Shown here one piece after another: positions 47,401 through 59,158 of a DNA stretch of 64,000 bases. Position 1 is the stretch's first letter; each line of letters opens with the position of its first letter. Source of the DNA: Triangularia verruculosa (Eukaryota > Ascomycota > Sordariomycetes > Sordariales > Podosporaceae); assembly GCA_033296885.1 (NCBI GenBank), contig MU863879.1:124001-188000 (forward strand), written 5' to 3'. The position numbers and the translations under genes are program-made. Under the pieces are notes generated by a model. The model saw only the letters and a list, made by a program, of their open reading frames with translations. It was not told where the DNA came from and ran no database searches.

Positions 47401-50400
47401 GCACCTGCCAATATTGAGCAAAGGTTTTTGTTGGAGGCAGTCCCAGCCTGGTCTTGGTCCTGTAGTGAAAGTTCCATCGAGGAAAACCTCATAAAAACTC
47501 ATCACAATTCTCTCCCCTCTCCAAAGGAAAGAAGAAAAAAACAGCCCATTCTTGGTGATCAACAAAATGACAAAAAAACTGACCAGGGAAAAGTAATAAA
47601 AAAGAAACCTACCCGTACAACCCTGGCTCCGCACTTGTCGAATGATGCGCAGTTCTCGTTTCGAGAGAATGATCACCGGCCTGGCCAGTGCGTCCCGTGG
47701 TACCCGTCGTGCTAAAACTTCGGCAGCCGGGCCCCCTCTTTTTTTTCTTGCTCTTGTTCAAAACGGCCCTTGGGATGCGACAGAAGATGCCATTAGGTGT
47801 CCCGCTTCCCCCTACTTCCGTCTTGTGAAGCTGTGCCGGTGTTGCCTTGCTGTTAAAATCTTGATATCATTTCGCCACGGTAACCATAATATCGACCGTG
47901 GTGTTCCCAGATTTGCGGCCGATTCTGCACTCACAGAGTAGCAACCGCTGCGTATGTAAAATCAAGTTCATCCAAGCCGGAGGTCGCCCTTGGCGAGTTT
48001 CTGGCGAGCGCTTCCGGGAAGCCGAGTGAGGGGTAACCGCTGCGCTGCTGTGTGTGTGCATCGGCGCAACCATCAACAAGCAGGATTAGACCACTGCCGG
48101 GCCTTGACTTGGTAGCATTTTTGATGGGGAAACAACGGTGAAAGTCGCCTTCGGGGCGGTCCCTAAAGCCCGTCACTTGCGAGACAGGGCGACACGGGAA
48201 TGAGAAGGATAATGCCTGCGGGTTTGGTCGAATGATGGTGGACGCATGGCTGTCGAGATACTGTCGTATCGGGATGGAAAAGTTGCCTGACGCCGGCCCT
48301 CGAATCCCGCAGAGTGGCATGGCTGGATAAGTTTGGCAAGCTTGTCTCATGAGGTTGAACCCGAAAAACCGGTTTGTCAGCAGAGCCAGAGCGAAGCGGT
48401 GAAAAATCCCGGACGGCCAGCACAGGTTGGGAGACCACTGGACCCGACAGCTTGGGACGAGCACCTCCACCACCGCCAACTATTGGATTGTCGCAGCAAA
48501 TTAGGCCACCAACACATCTCGGTTGGCAGGACCAGCGTTTAGTGAGAACCAACTCATCACTTTCTTCCTGGCCCATCGATGCCGTGCGTCGTGTGGATGC
48601 GACCTTTCTCCTGGAGGCCAGCTCGAATTCCAAAAGACCTCGGCCCCACTTCGGGTTTGATTTCTTCAACAAACAAGGAAGCCGGGTTCCAGCCCGTCGG
48701 TGCCAGTGGAATCCTGAAAGCGGGGGCGTTCCATATTCTAAGGTGAGCGGCCCATCCCGTCCACAAGCTCCGTTTTGGGTCAACGGCAAATCGACGGCCT
48801 CTGCCCACCACATCGGCATCAGAACCACACCATGACGGCATTGGAAACCAGACCCTTGAAACATGTTGGGCTGATCCTAACAAGCAATCGGATCTCGACC
48901 GGCAGTTTCGCTTTGTCTGTCAGGCTTGAGGCTGGTGCTGTGCTTGGCAGCGAGGCAGCTTGTCCGGCGGACTGTCCGTCGACCTGTGTTCTGGCGTGCC
49001 AGCGAGACGAGACGCTGCGGAGCACAATTTGTCAAATGGAACGCAAGGCAACGCAGATCACGCCAGTCCCAGCGGTCCATGAGTCGTCCTCGTGGCCGTT
49101 CGGTTGGTTGCGCCCGCTTGTCGACTGCTGGTTCTGGTAATATAGATTAACGCGGACGGACATGCTGCGATGGCAACGTTTCGCCGGCGACTCGGTCATG
49201 ATATCTGCGGTAGGTTCCTCTGCCTGCGTCGTGTCAGCACTCAACCATGCCTCTCCAGTGCTGTGGGGGCGCTAAATCGCGCAGACCGGTCCCTGGGGGA
49301 AACGGAGGTGGTGGCCCGGATTGGTTGGGGGGTTTTTATCCGGTATTTCGGGACACTGGAGGTCGGCGCCAATAGCATCATGGACTGACTGCTTGGTAGA
49401 CAGGTGCTGCCAGTGAGCCGGGCCAAGCGTGCCAACCAGCTGTTCGCATGGTTCCCAAAGACATGTCACCCATTAGCCTGCACCAGGCCGTACAACCATC
49501 CAAGGGGCTTGCTTGATTAGGCTGGTCGAACATGAACTGGCACGCACCTGCAGGACCCCAACGCGCGGGCTACTGGATGGCACACCAATGGCTTCAGGCC
49601 CAAGCAGTTTTGTGGACGCTTGAGGTCGCCTATGACCACGCGTCAGGGCAGCGTTCTTCGGAAGCGGCGTTATCCCACGCCAGGACGTGACAGGTAGGTA
49701 TGGCGTCCCTACCAAATCTCCGTTCCGATGCACGGCTTCATAGCGGGGTTGTCGTGGTTCTGGTTTCGGGGTCGGAGGGGCAGATTGCCGCTCCCAGTCC
49801 GGGGGACGACCGGCCCCTCAGGGCACGAAACTGGGAAATTTCGTGATCAAATCCCGACGGTAGCCATTGTGGGCGAGACGCGTAACGTTTCCCACGGCAT
49901 CAATGGAATTGCCGGTACTTGTCATCTTGACTCGGAGGTGATCGGCACCTTCCCGAAAGCTGGACGACGCTGTGCTTGCACACCTCGCTGCCGCTGTCGT
50001 GTTGTCGTGGCCCCGTCAGGACGGCCGCAGAGGTGGAACGGAGGAAGAAACGGCGGCTGGGACAAGGGGGTCTGGGGTCCCTGGGTCTCTGATGTCTTGG
50101 CTCTGAGTGGACGGATGGGTGTGGAAGGGATCCACACCTGAAAATTCTGGGAGTCGGGCAATTGTCCCGTTTCGACAATGACATGGGGGTTTGCCCCGCA
50201 CGATTCCCAGACCCCAGTCTCTTGGTTTTCCATGGGAGAGGCAAGCGAGGTGACTGGTTGGTTGCTTGGAGATGGCCCGTCAGCAGTTTGTTGTCTCTCG
50301 GTGCAGCTGAGCAGAAGCGGCAGAGCGGCGTGAGCATCTGTCCCGTTCCTCCCACCAAAAAGGTTGGTTCCTTGAGCCATTGCATCGGGACCACCCAGCC

Positions 50401-51206
50401 AGTGGCGAATGGCAAATGTCTCTCCCCCAGGTCCCAGTTCCCAATCCCAGTCCCAGTCCCCAGGTCCAACAGTAACAGCGTGTTCGTTTCCACGGCCTCA
50501 ACCTGCTTTTAGCGTTAAATACCAGGTGTCCGGGGGGTGCATTCGACGCTATTGATAAGCGGATGTGCTCTGCTGGACCTTCGGCGCGGGCTTCTCTCTT
50601 GGTACTTGCCCCATGTTCCCACATTTGGCATGGACCATGCCAGTCCTGTCGACACTACCGCGCTAGTTGCATGCTCCATCTGCTGGTATTGCTGGAGCTA
50701 GACTAGCCTCTTGCACCACCTGTGCCCGAGCTGGTGGCTCCTCGCCCTCCCATCTTTCTCCTCTTCTTAGCCTGCTCCCCAGCAACTGCCCAGCTCCACG
50801 GTCTCCCGCTTCTCTTCTCTCCCCTTTCTCCAGAGCCATTGCTGTGTTCAAACACATCACCCGAGGACGACACCGCCTCGACTTCACCATCCATCAATCC
50901 ATCGCTGCCGCACCCACGCCGCAGCTGTTTGCCAGCAGAACCACACGGGAGCGACCAGGGTGTCGTGGGGGAATCTAATTGAAGTGGTTTAACCGACCGA
51001 CCACCCGACATATCTGACATCCTCAAGCTTGACAGGTTTCACTGTCTGTCACCCTTTCGAACCGACGACAAAAGCTCCGTGCTAGTCTCAACTCTGAATT
51101 GAGTTTCGCGACAGCTCAGACTAGACGAACCGACGTCCATCTGTCATCCGAACTGATCGACACATCAATCTAATCACGGCACCAGTACCACTACCACCTC
51201 ACCAAT
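44474..51206. other. 6.7-kb gene-free stretch
   Basis: No gene is recognised. Open frames such as minus 48163-48864 and minus 49900-50493 have no domain and unbiased composition. GC content stays normal, so this is not a mutated repeat block. It contains a 14-nt G run at 46948 and pyrimidine tracts. The part nearest 51207 must include the promoter and leader of the zinc-ribbon gene; the rest may hold regulatory DNA or non-coding transcripts. Confidence 0.5.
46948..46961. repeat. G14 homopolymer
   Basis: Fourteen consecutive G residues; seen directly. Confidence 0.9.
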
Positions 51207-52335
51207 ATGAGTTCACCAGCACAAGCGGGACCGTCGGTCCCAAAGGAGAAGGACAGGAAGGGAATTGGAAAGGTTTTGTCTAGGTGGAAGACCGTTCTCA
51301 AGAAGGCCGATCCGTCGCGCCGCCTGTCTACACTCGGCAGCTCCAAGGCTGGTCCCTCGACCGCAGCTCCTGCTGCAGCTGGCGGAGAGCCTGCCGAGGA
51401 GCTGATTCCAATCAGGTATGCATAGGATCCTGCGGTGATCGAGTGTATAATTGCTAACACGACACACAGCCCTCCTGCTCAGTCTTTGGCTGCTAAGAAG
51501 CCAGAGGATCCTAACGCCCTCAAGATTCCCAGGTCGCAACTCTTTGCCGAGAGGGCGAAGAAGCTCGGCGAGCTCTATGGTCTTGAACTGAAGCCCAGTG
51601 AATGGCACTCGACGGAAGGACACGCCCTCCGTGTCGAGAAGCCTATCAAGATGCGCGTCCACAGGAGGTGCCATCTTTGCAACACCTCCTTTGGGCTTGG
51701 AAAGGAGTGCCCCAAGTGCAAGCATCCCAAGTGCAAGGCTTGTCCTCGCGTACCTCCTAAGCGTACCGAGGCCGAGAGGGAAGAGAGTCGCAAGAAGAGG
51801 GCGGCCATGATCAAGGAGCGCGAGGCCAACGCTCCCATCATTCCCGACTGGGACACAAGTCCCCAGAAGAAGGTCATTCTCAGGAGACCAGCCAAGACTG
51901 GAGGGCAGGACTTGATCCACAAGCCGCCCAGGCAGCGCATCAGGAGAACTTGCTGCCAGTGCGAGAAGCTTATTTCCAGCAAAACCAAGAGCTGCGACAG
52001 TTGCCAGCACACTCGTTGCACTGACTGTCCCCGCGACCCGTATGTTGTTCCCATACCTTTTTCTCGTGTCCTTCAAATACTAATATGACAACAGAGCCAA
52101 GAAGGACAAATATCCCTTTGGTTACCCTGGTGATGCCCCTGGCGTCAAGGTCGGCCATTACACGTGCTTGGACTGCAAGCACAACTTTTCTGAGGAACCA
52201 TCAGACGACAAAGTCTGTCCCAAGTGTTCATGCAGGAAATGTGAGCGCTTGACACCACGCAAGGTTCAACCAGAGCCGGATCCAGAAGTGCTCAAAAGCC
52301 TTGCCGCCAAACTTGAGAATATTCGGATTTCTTAA
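51207..52335 (+). CDS. Fungal triple zinc-ribbon protein
   Basis: Exons 51207-51415, 51470-52039 and 52095-52335 encode 339 aa; both introns are 54-55 nt with clear branch sites (GCTAACAC; TACTAATATGAC). Three Cys-rich modules are visible: CHLCNTSFGLGKECPKCKH followed by CKACP; CCQCEKLISSKTKSCDSCQH followed by CTDCP; and CLDCKHNFSEE with CPKCSCRKC. Each can form a zinc ribbon followed by a CxxC. The N-terminal 70 residues are Ser/Ala/Pro-rich, and a basic helical stretch (PKRTEAEREESRKKRAAMIK) lies between modules 1 and 2. Comparable fungal proteins are uncharacterised; DNA or protein binding is only an inference. It stands alone in about 12.5 kb. Confidence 0.88.
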
Positions 52336-55300
52336 AGCTAGCCAAAAGTTATTTTCTTTGAACGAGGAGACTTGTCAGGACAAAAGGGGGCATGACGAGC
52401 CAGTCGGAGTTGCGCGTTTTCCTTGGATCACTTTCTGTGCATTTTTATCATTCCACATTCAGTATGAGCCCCATTCGTCACGAACATTCTTGGCAGCATT
52501 TACGGAGATTCTATCATTGATTGCGACCTGTTTTTCCCTCGACCATCGCAACACACCACTCACGGACACTCATTATACGGCACGTCAGACGCTCACACGA
52601 ACAACGATCGAAAAGTCTCTTTTGCCATCGCACGCATTTTATACCCAATCAGGACACGACCACAACTGCCGTTTTCTACGCCACAATACTGCATCTAGAC
52701 AGCAAAGGTTTTGCATTCAAGAGGAACAGGAGGGGGATACCAATTCTGGGCCAATTATGCAGAAAGGAAGGGTGAAAGGAGGAGGGCCAGGCAGTCGGTC
52801 TGCATCTGGGAATGCGCCGAAGTCGGAATGCGGAGGACTTGGAGGGGACTGGGGAGTTCCAACAGGACGGCCGGTGTACTTGAAATTTTATGCATAATCA
52901 CGGCGAGGTTTATCGAGTTCGGCATATTGAAGGACAAAGTTCACCGATACGTGTGCGGCATGTCGGTATGGAAGGGAAAGCGGGGAGATTTTTGTCGGAT
53001 ACTACAACATGAACGCTACGCACCTCAAACCATCAATTAGTTTTGACGAAATGCTCCCAGGAAACACACCACACACACAACACAGACAAACACATATTTT
53101 GCAGCGGAATTTACATATACATACGTTTATACGGGCAGGCATTATGCCCCGTTTGACAGACTTTTTCCATAACTGCTCTCTTTGTGAACTTGACATGCCT
53201 TGTTTCATTATCTCCGACTTGTTGGGGGGATGGAACCTTCCAATCGCCGACTTGTGGCGATTGATCGAGGTCCTCGAATCTGAGTGGTCTAGCTTACGCG
53301 ATCCAATAAGAACGTGATCCCAGAACGCACATTCCAAGCTTGGTACCCGAGGGAGTGGTAAAGCGGTCAGCAGAACAAAACTTGGATGCTCCACTGAACA
53401 GCGTGTTGTCAATGCGCATAGGGGTCGGTGCGGTTCTCTTACCGTATTGTCGGAACTGCCGGTTGTTTTTTTGGCGGTTGGGGAGGGGGCAAAAAAAGAA
53501 GAAATGAGACACGCTGCCCTTCGCTTGGGATGGTGGTGGTGGTGCCACGATACGAAGGGGATCCGGCGGTCTGGTTGTTGGGTACGGGGTAACAGAGTTG
53601 CAAGGGAGGTCAGATAGGGGAAAGGAGAATGCCCACTTGGGCTGATATGAACCCGACAGCTCGGTTCCCGCGATGGTGAGGCGACGATGGAGTTCAGGGA
53701 TCGGGGGTTAGGTGAGAACAGAGATGTACCTTATTTGAACACTCCGAATACGGGAGAATTGAAATGGAAGACTTTTTACCAAGTTGTATACCTTGACATT
53801 CTACATAAATGATTATGGACACAAGGGAACAATACTTCACCATGGAGAATCACCACATAAACAAAACATCATGTTGATATTATCAAGGAGAAAAAGAAGT
53901 TAAAATTGAGAAAGAAGAATAAAAATATCTTCCAGTGCCGCATAGACAAAATCACCAAAACCCGCCAGCCCGGAAAAGGAGGGTCGCGTTCCCATCCGAC
54001 AGGCCGCTTCTTTTTCTTTCTTTCCTTGAATCCTTCTGCTGCCCGTCATCTTCCATCCCTCCCGATCCTTTCCCATCACGTCACGGAGCGCACCCTTTCC
54101 AACTGCCATTTTTAAGTCTCGGTCACCAGCCGTGTTGTGCTCGTGCCGCGGCTGACTGGAACGATTATGCCGTAGCCAACCAAGGCGGCATAACTTCCCT
54201 GTGTAACCGCCGGCCCCCAACCGGTACCTGCCTTACCTACCCTTTCACAGTCTGTCGGGACGACGCCCGACTTCCAACCTACTCCACTGACGGAGACATC
54301 TCCTGACATCGCGACTCCCCTAACCAATACTGGACAAAAGCAGGAAATCGGCTCGCCCTCCGACGGAAAGAGCTCCATATTGTGATGTCTTCTGCAGCGC
54401 CCAAGAACTCGGTAACAAAAAAGAAACAGTCGGGCCGTTACACTATCACGCTCTACCAACGGGCGGCGCCAACGCCGTAGGACATTGCAACGTTTTCTCC
54501 GAAAGCTGTCAAAATCTCTCAAATATCGAGATCTAGACTTTGCAACAACAACCCGATTCGGATGAAGGGGGCCTGGCCCATCGTCACATGTGGTGGTAAA
54601 TACCACCTCGAACTTTTTCCCAACATGTAGCATAAACACCTGTTGCGCTTTGCATTTTACGAAACTCTAGACTTTTTTTTGTGTGTGTACACAGTAGGAT
54701 AGAAAAAACAACGATATACTTTTCCTTGCTTGTATCTAGTGTAGCTTGTTGATTCCGCCCAAAGCAGAAAAGTGTCTTCCTTTCTTTCTTTTCGAAGGGG
54801 GGTCTTGGATCTCTCCACGTCACCAAATCCAGGATTCGGTTTCGCTTGCACACACAAAAGCTTGGTATTTTCATGCGCGCACGGGCCCAACAAATCCAAA
54901 GACGCCTACTGTGTACACAGTAGAAGAAAAGAAAAAAGTCTTGGAAACAAGTCTTGTGTTCTAGGGGTTGAGGCAGGGCAGGGCACGTGTCAGGTTTGAC
55001 GGTTAGGCTTGCGAGCTTGCTTGTCTCATGTTTCCGAGTCATTGCATAAAAGCCACGCTGCCTACATAACATAAGTGTCTCATGGCAAAGCAGCAACATA
55101 ATCACTTCAACCGAGGTGGGAAAGAAACAAAAAGAGAGAGGGAGGGTATTCTGGAGACGGATATACCATCATGGCTGCTCCTCTGCTATACTTCTCACCC
55201 AATAAGACGCGGAGGAGAAGGCGGGTTTTGTTTGGTTCGAACAAAACCACTCCATCAATTCCACTTTTCCCCCCATTTTGCACAATTCACTCAGATGACT

Positions 55301-56969
55301 GGAGACCTCAGCTGGCTGGATTTCACTGCTTTTCAATCTTCAAAAGGTTGGAAAATGATGCCAACTGATTAATCGATGGATGGCTGTAGCGCTTACTCTT
55401 GTTACTTCGATACCTCGGGATGTACGTGTGACAAAAAAACACGCGTTTTTGACTCCTTGTCGTGGCGTTTTTAGCAACCTTTAGCAGGGCGCTGGGTTGG
55501 TGAGATTATTCATCCTCTTGTCCTTCTTTTTTGCCATGTAAAGAGATATGTGTTCTATTACGTAGGGTCGCAAAGACGGGATACTGTATGTAGGAAGTGA
55601 TGGTGGTGGTGATAGGGTTTTCGGTCTCGCTAACAAGATACCTTGTTGCCAAAAACCTCCGTCTTCTTCTTCAGCAGCTAGACAGTTGACGCTAGGTGAT
55701 AAAAGGCTCTCCGTTTTCGACGCCGTTTAACGGTTGGTTGGTCAGTGCAAGTGCTAGCGAAAACGGAGAGAGAAGGATTCTTCCTAGTGCTTTAGCGCAA
55801 AAATTAATGAAGACACTTTCTGACAGCGTTTTTTTTTTTTTTACATCTTGGTTTCCAACAGACAGGGGGCTGGATTTCCTGACTCTTGGCTTGTGACTGC
55901 AACGTCGGCAGGCAGGTAAAAGCTAGGCTAATCGTTGCGCTGGGTCAGCGACGAGAGTAAGAGGGTAAAATGTTTGTGAGAGAGGGGGTCTGTGCTGCTG
56001 CAGTTGGAGACGGAAAGGGGTGGTGATTCCGCTGAGGTTTGAGGGGTTGCGTCCTGACAGGTGAGAAGAACGGAGAGTGGTAACTTGGAGTGGCGAAAAT
56101 GGAGATGGTGATGCAAGGCCACGGTGATATCGCGGTGGTGAAGAGGTATCAGGTGAGCGAGAGGAAAAAGTCTTTAGCTGAGGTTGCTGAAGGAGGTGAG
56201 ATGACAAGAGGTTGGCGAGGCTCTGCAGTTGGTTGATTTTCAGTGAGGGCCTCTCATACAGGAAGCTGGGATAGGTGGTGGCTGGCTGAGATGTGTTGTC
56301 TTTGGCCGTATTGGTTGCTTTGCAGTGTCGCATTTTGTTTCCAGCCCTGCCTCGGGCTTCATGGCTCAGTGATACTCTGGAAAGCCTCTTGATGTGGTGA
56401 CCTGAATAAATATTGGACTATCTCACTTCCTTCTCAGCAGTAACCGATCTGAAGGAGAGGGGGTTGGTGAGATGACAGCCAGCTTGTAAGTTCAGCTCTC
56501 TGTGAAAGAACAACGGAAAACCAGAAGCTCGAGCTGGTCATTAACCTGAACGAGTGTCTGAATAGTTGAACATAGCAAGAATAGTTCTATCGATGAAACA
56601 TGAAGACCAGTTTGTGTTACGGTCGCTGTCAGCTCAATGTTATGGAAACAAGTGTTGAAGTGCCCAGGATTGTGCCATACATCGTCTTTCTCTAAATCTG
56701 CTCATAAAATCAATGTCACTGTCTCGGAGACTTGGAGCCAAAAGTTGTTTGCTAACCGATGTTGGCCTGTCTTTCACAACTAAAGAGCCATGTCAAACCT
56801 GATATTAATCTTTATCTATTACCAGTGTAGTAGTGTCTAGCAGCCCAAAACAACCTCGTGCAACGCAATACTGTAAGCCGATGATACCATACACCCGCTG
56901 CCAATAATAGCTTCCGCTGATCCCCTTAAACACCACCCATTACCCTGCGGTCTGTTTGACCCGTTTCCA
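52336..56969. other. 4.6-kb gene-free stretch
   Basis: No gene is recognised. It contains an 18-bp perfect palindrome at 54906, which is part of a possible inverted-repeat element (54666-54943), and a T14 run at 55829-55842. Composition is mixed with many purine/pyrimidine tracts. Confidence 0.5.
54906..54923. repeat. 18-bp perfect palindrome CTACTGTGTACACAGTAG
   Basis: The right part of the same sequence (GTGTACACAGTAGG) also occurs at about 54685. Together with the AGACTTTTTT / AAAAAAGTCT outer ends, the two sites form an imperfect inverted repeat around 280 bp. Confidence 0.7.
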
Positions 56970-58730
56970 CTATGAGTTACCCGGCTCTTCAACTAAACCC
57001 CTAGAGGTCATGAACTCCCCACAGACCGCCCGCCCAAGGGTCTCCTTCCTCGACGGTTTTCTCTGGATTGGCACCAAGTTTCCACTCGCCCCCCGATTAT
57101 TCAGATAACTCGGTGGCTCATCCACTGAACCCTTCGCTACCCACTGCTGGTACAGGGGCTCATTCACAAGACCCATTATCTTGGTCGAAACATAGAATCT
57201 GCCAAGCACATCCGTCTCCAACTTGTTCGTCATCAGAGTGCTCGGGTCTTCCCCAGGAGAAGCCGGCTGAAGCGTCTGTGGAGAAATTATCACCCAGAAC
57301 CACCTCGTCGACTTGTTCTTCTCAAGCGTGTTTCTTGTCACCAGCTCCTCCTTCAATACAGGGCCAAGTGAGTCTGACGCTATAGCCCCTTTTGGTGGTT
57401 GGTTGACCGGTGCGCGGACCGGACGGAGGAGTCTGCCCTGGAACCTCAGAATAGGTCGCTTGTTCGCTTGTGTCTGGGGAATCAGATACTGAATCTGATG
57501 CACTTGCATGATGCCAGACGTCGGAGCAGGAGGTTCAGCCGGATGCTGCTGAGATCCGTCTGCTGGTAGTCCAAGCTGGACCCTTATGGGGTCGTTTGCA
57601 AGGATCATCTCCGCGCCAAAGTACACACCCTGATAACACTGCAAGCGGAAGAGGTTATCGGGCGTGGGCTCGTCGTATACCTTGTTAAAGAAGGAGAAGC
57701 AGTCGTTTATTGTTCTGGCTGCAAGCTTGGAGGCCTCGAGGCCGACGCTCTGCAGTGCTTGGGCTTGTTGTTCAGGAGTTTTGCCTCGACGTTCGTTTTG
57801 ACTGTAGGCTAGCCAGTCGACATCGTCAAAGGGCTTCCCTTTGATTTGTGCCGGGGAGTCTGGTACACTGAATGTGAGAAAGGGACGCATAGACTTGGCG
57901 TCCCCAACGATGATTTGCTGCTGAAGGATAGTATGACCCAGGGGCGCGATTTGAAAGTCGTAGCTCGTGTCTGGGGCGTCTGGTAGAGTTCCTGGCCGGA
58001 GGGTGATGGCAAAGATGACGCCTAGCCGCCAGGCTGGGGATAGTCGATACCAAACCAGCTCGCCCACACGAAAAACGTTCATAAGAGTCGTTGTGCCTGG
58101 AAACTTCGGAACTTGCGGTTGTGGTTGTTGCGTTTGTGGAACTTGCTGCTCGGCATGGGCTGGTCCTGCCAGCGAGCGAGGAGGAGTGGAATAGTGCACC
58201 GCCCCTGAATTGCTTGCAGGATTGGCCTCCCATGCCGCGGTAGCCTCTGCGCGTTTCTGCTGAGCCTCGACATACCTCGCACAAAGATCACAGGGGCACT
58301 GGGTGTTGTCTGTGGAATCGCTGGCGAGCCATAGAGCGTGACTAGCAAACTCTCCCGGAGTACGGTAGATGGATTTCGCGCTCGCCGGATGGCCATACAG
58401 GTAGTAATCTCTGGCCCCGTCTTTTCTGATGGCCACTCGCAACTCGTATCCTTTTGGGAACTTGGCAAGTTTAAACTGGCGCTCTTTGCAGACATCAGTA
58501 TCTGCCGGTATCATCAAGACAATGGGAAACTTACTGTCTTTTGGCGCCAGCTGCATTGCTAAATGTCCTCCGATGATGACCTCCCATCGCTCCAGCTGTG
58601 TTACGTCCGAGTCCTCGTTCAGATCTAGGGGGTTTTGGTCCAAATCCGTGTAGCCTTGGCCATCGCTGCGGGCAAGCGTGATAGGCCAATACTCGGCACT
58701 TGAATCGTCTTTGGAACCCGAGCTCGCCAT
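56970..58730 (-). CDS. CLR2: Clr2-like transcriptional silencing protein (SHREC-type)
   Basis: Single exon, 586 aa. In fission yeast Clr2 is a subunit of the SHREC histone-deacetylase/remodeller complex that silences heterochromatin. The N-terminal Clr2 domain is recognisable: FPKGYELRVAIRKDG, then DYYLYGHPASAKSIYRTPGEF and the zinc-binding-like CPCDLCARY (about 90-155). A Gln/Pro linker follows. The second domain begins FRVGELVWYRL (about 221), consistent with the BAH-like part, and includes DVDWLAYSQ and FRLQCYQGVYFGAEMI. The ATG is the first in frame and no intron is needed. The family assignment rests on the N-terminal motif. Confidence 0.82.
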   Translation of the reverse strand: MASSGSKDDSSAEYWPITLARSDGQGYTDLDQNPLDLNEDSDVTQLERWEVIIGGHLAMQLAPKDSKFPIVLMIPADTDVCKERQFKLAKFPKGYELRVAIRKDGARDYYLYGHPASAKSIYRTPGEFASHALWLASDSTDNTQCPCDLCARYVEAQQKRAEATAAWEANPASNSGAVHYSTPPRSLAGPAHAEQQVPQTQQPQPQVPKFPGTTTLMNVFRVGELVWYRLSPAWRLGVIFAITLRPGTLPDAPDTSYDFQIAPLGHTILQQQIIVGDAKSMRPFLTFSVPDSPAQIKGKPFDDVDWLAYSQNERRGKTPEQQAQALQSVGLEASKLAARTINDCFSFFNKVYDEPTPDNLFRLQCYQGVYFGAEMILANDPIRVQLGLPADGSQQHPAEPPAPTSGIMQVHQIQYLIPQTQANKRPILRFQGRLLRPVRAPVNQPPKGAIASDSLGPVLKEELVTRNTLEKNKSTRWFWVIISPQTLQPASPGEDPSTLMTNKLETDVLGRFYVSTKIMGLVNEPLYQQWVAKGSVDEPPSYLNNRGASGNLVPIQRKPSRKETLGRAVCGEFMTSRGLVEEPGNS

Positions 58731-59158
58731 TTTCCTACTACTGTTTCTGGAGATAAATCATGGAGTATGGATGATGATGGATTCAACATTAAAGTTGCAA
58801 GTCGGACGGCCGCAATCCACACATAAACGCCAATTATGTGGTCCGTGCCACATCTGCAGCTGGCTGCACACGTGAGAAGCACGTGAGCAGCGGCACTTAC
58901 ATGAGGAAGTTCCCAGAGAGTTAAAGTTGCCTGCGAGCTCAAGCTTTGTGAACGGAAGCCACATGGCCGAACATGGTGCTTCAAGTGGCGCTTCAGGACG
59001 GTCCACATAGCGTTGGCTGGTTTCTCATTTTTAAGGCATCCGTTAAACAGTTCTGATCAGACCTCCCCTAGGAGGAAGAATCACGGCCAACATAATCGAG
59101 ACGAGGTGATATTTGCTCCTGCTTCAACACCATAACGATTGGAATCCTATCTGTCAAG
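58731..59158. promoter_or_regulatory. Divergent promoter with two CACGTG boxes
   Basis: The 428-bp space between Clr2 (minus) and the heptad-repeat gene (plus) contains CACGTGAG twice, at 58869-58876 and 58880-58887, one helical turn apart. CACGTG is the E-box bound by bHLH proteins; joint control of both genes is an inference. Confidence 0.5.

Noticed and set aside
48163..48864. 233-codon minus-strand frame
   Set aside because: No recognisable domain, Cys/Trp/Arg-heavy composition typical of chance translation, and no start or leader signals.
49900..50493. 197-codon minus-strand frame
   Set aside because: Composition is non-protein-like and the frame overlaps several others; no domain.
55225..55260. 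tRNA T-arm-like sequence (GGTTCGAAC)
   Set aside because: No acceptor, D or anticodon arm at the right distances.
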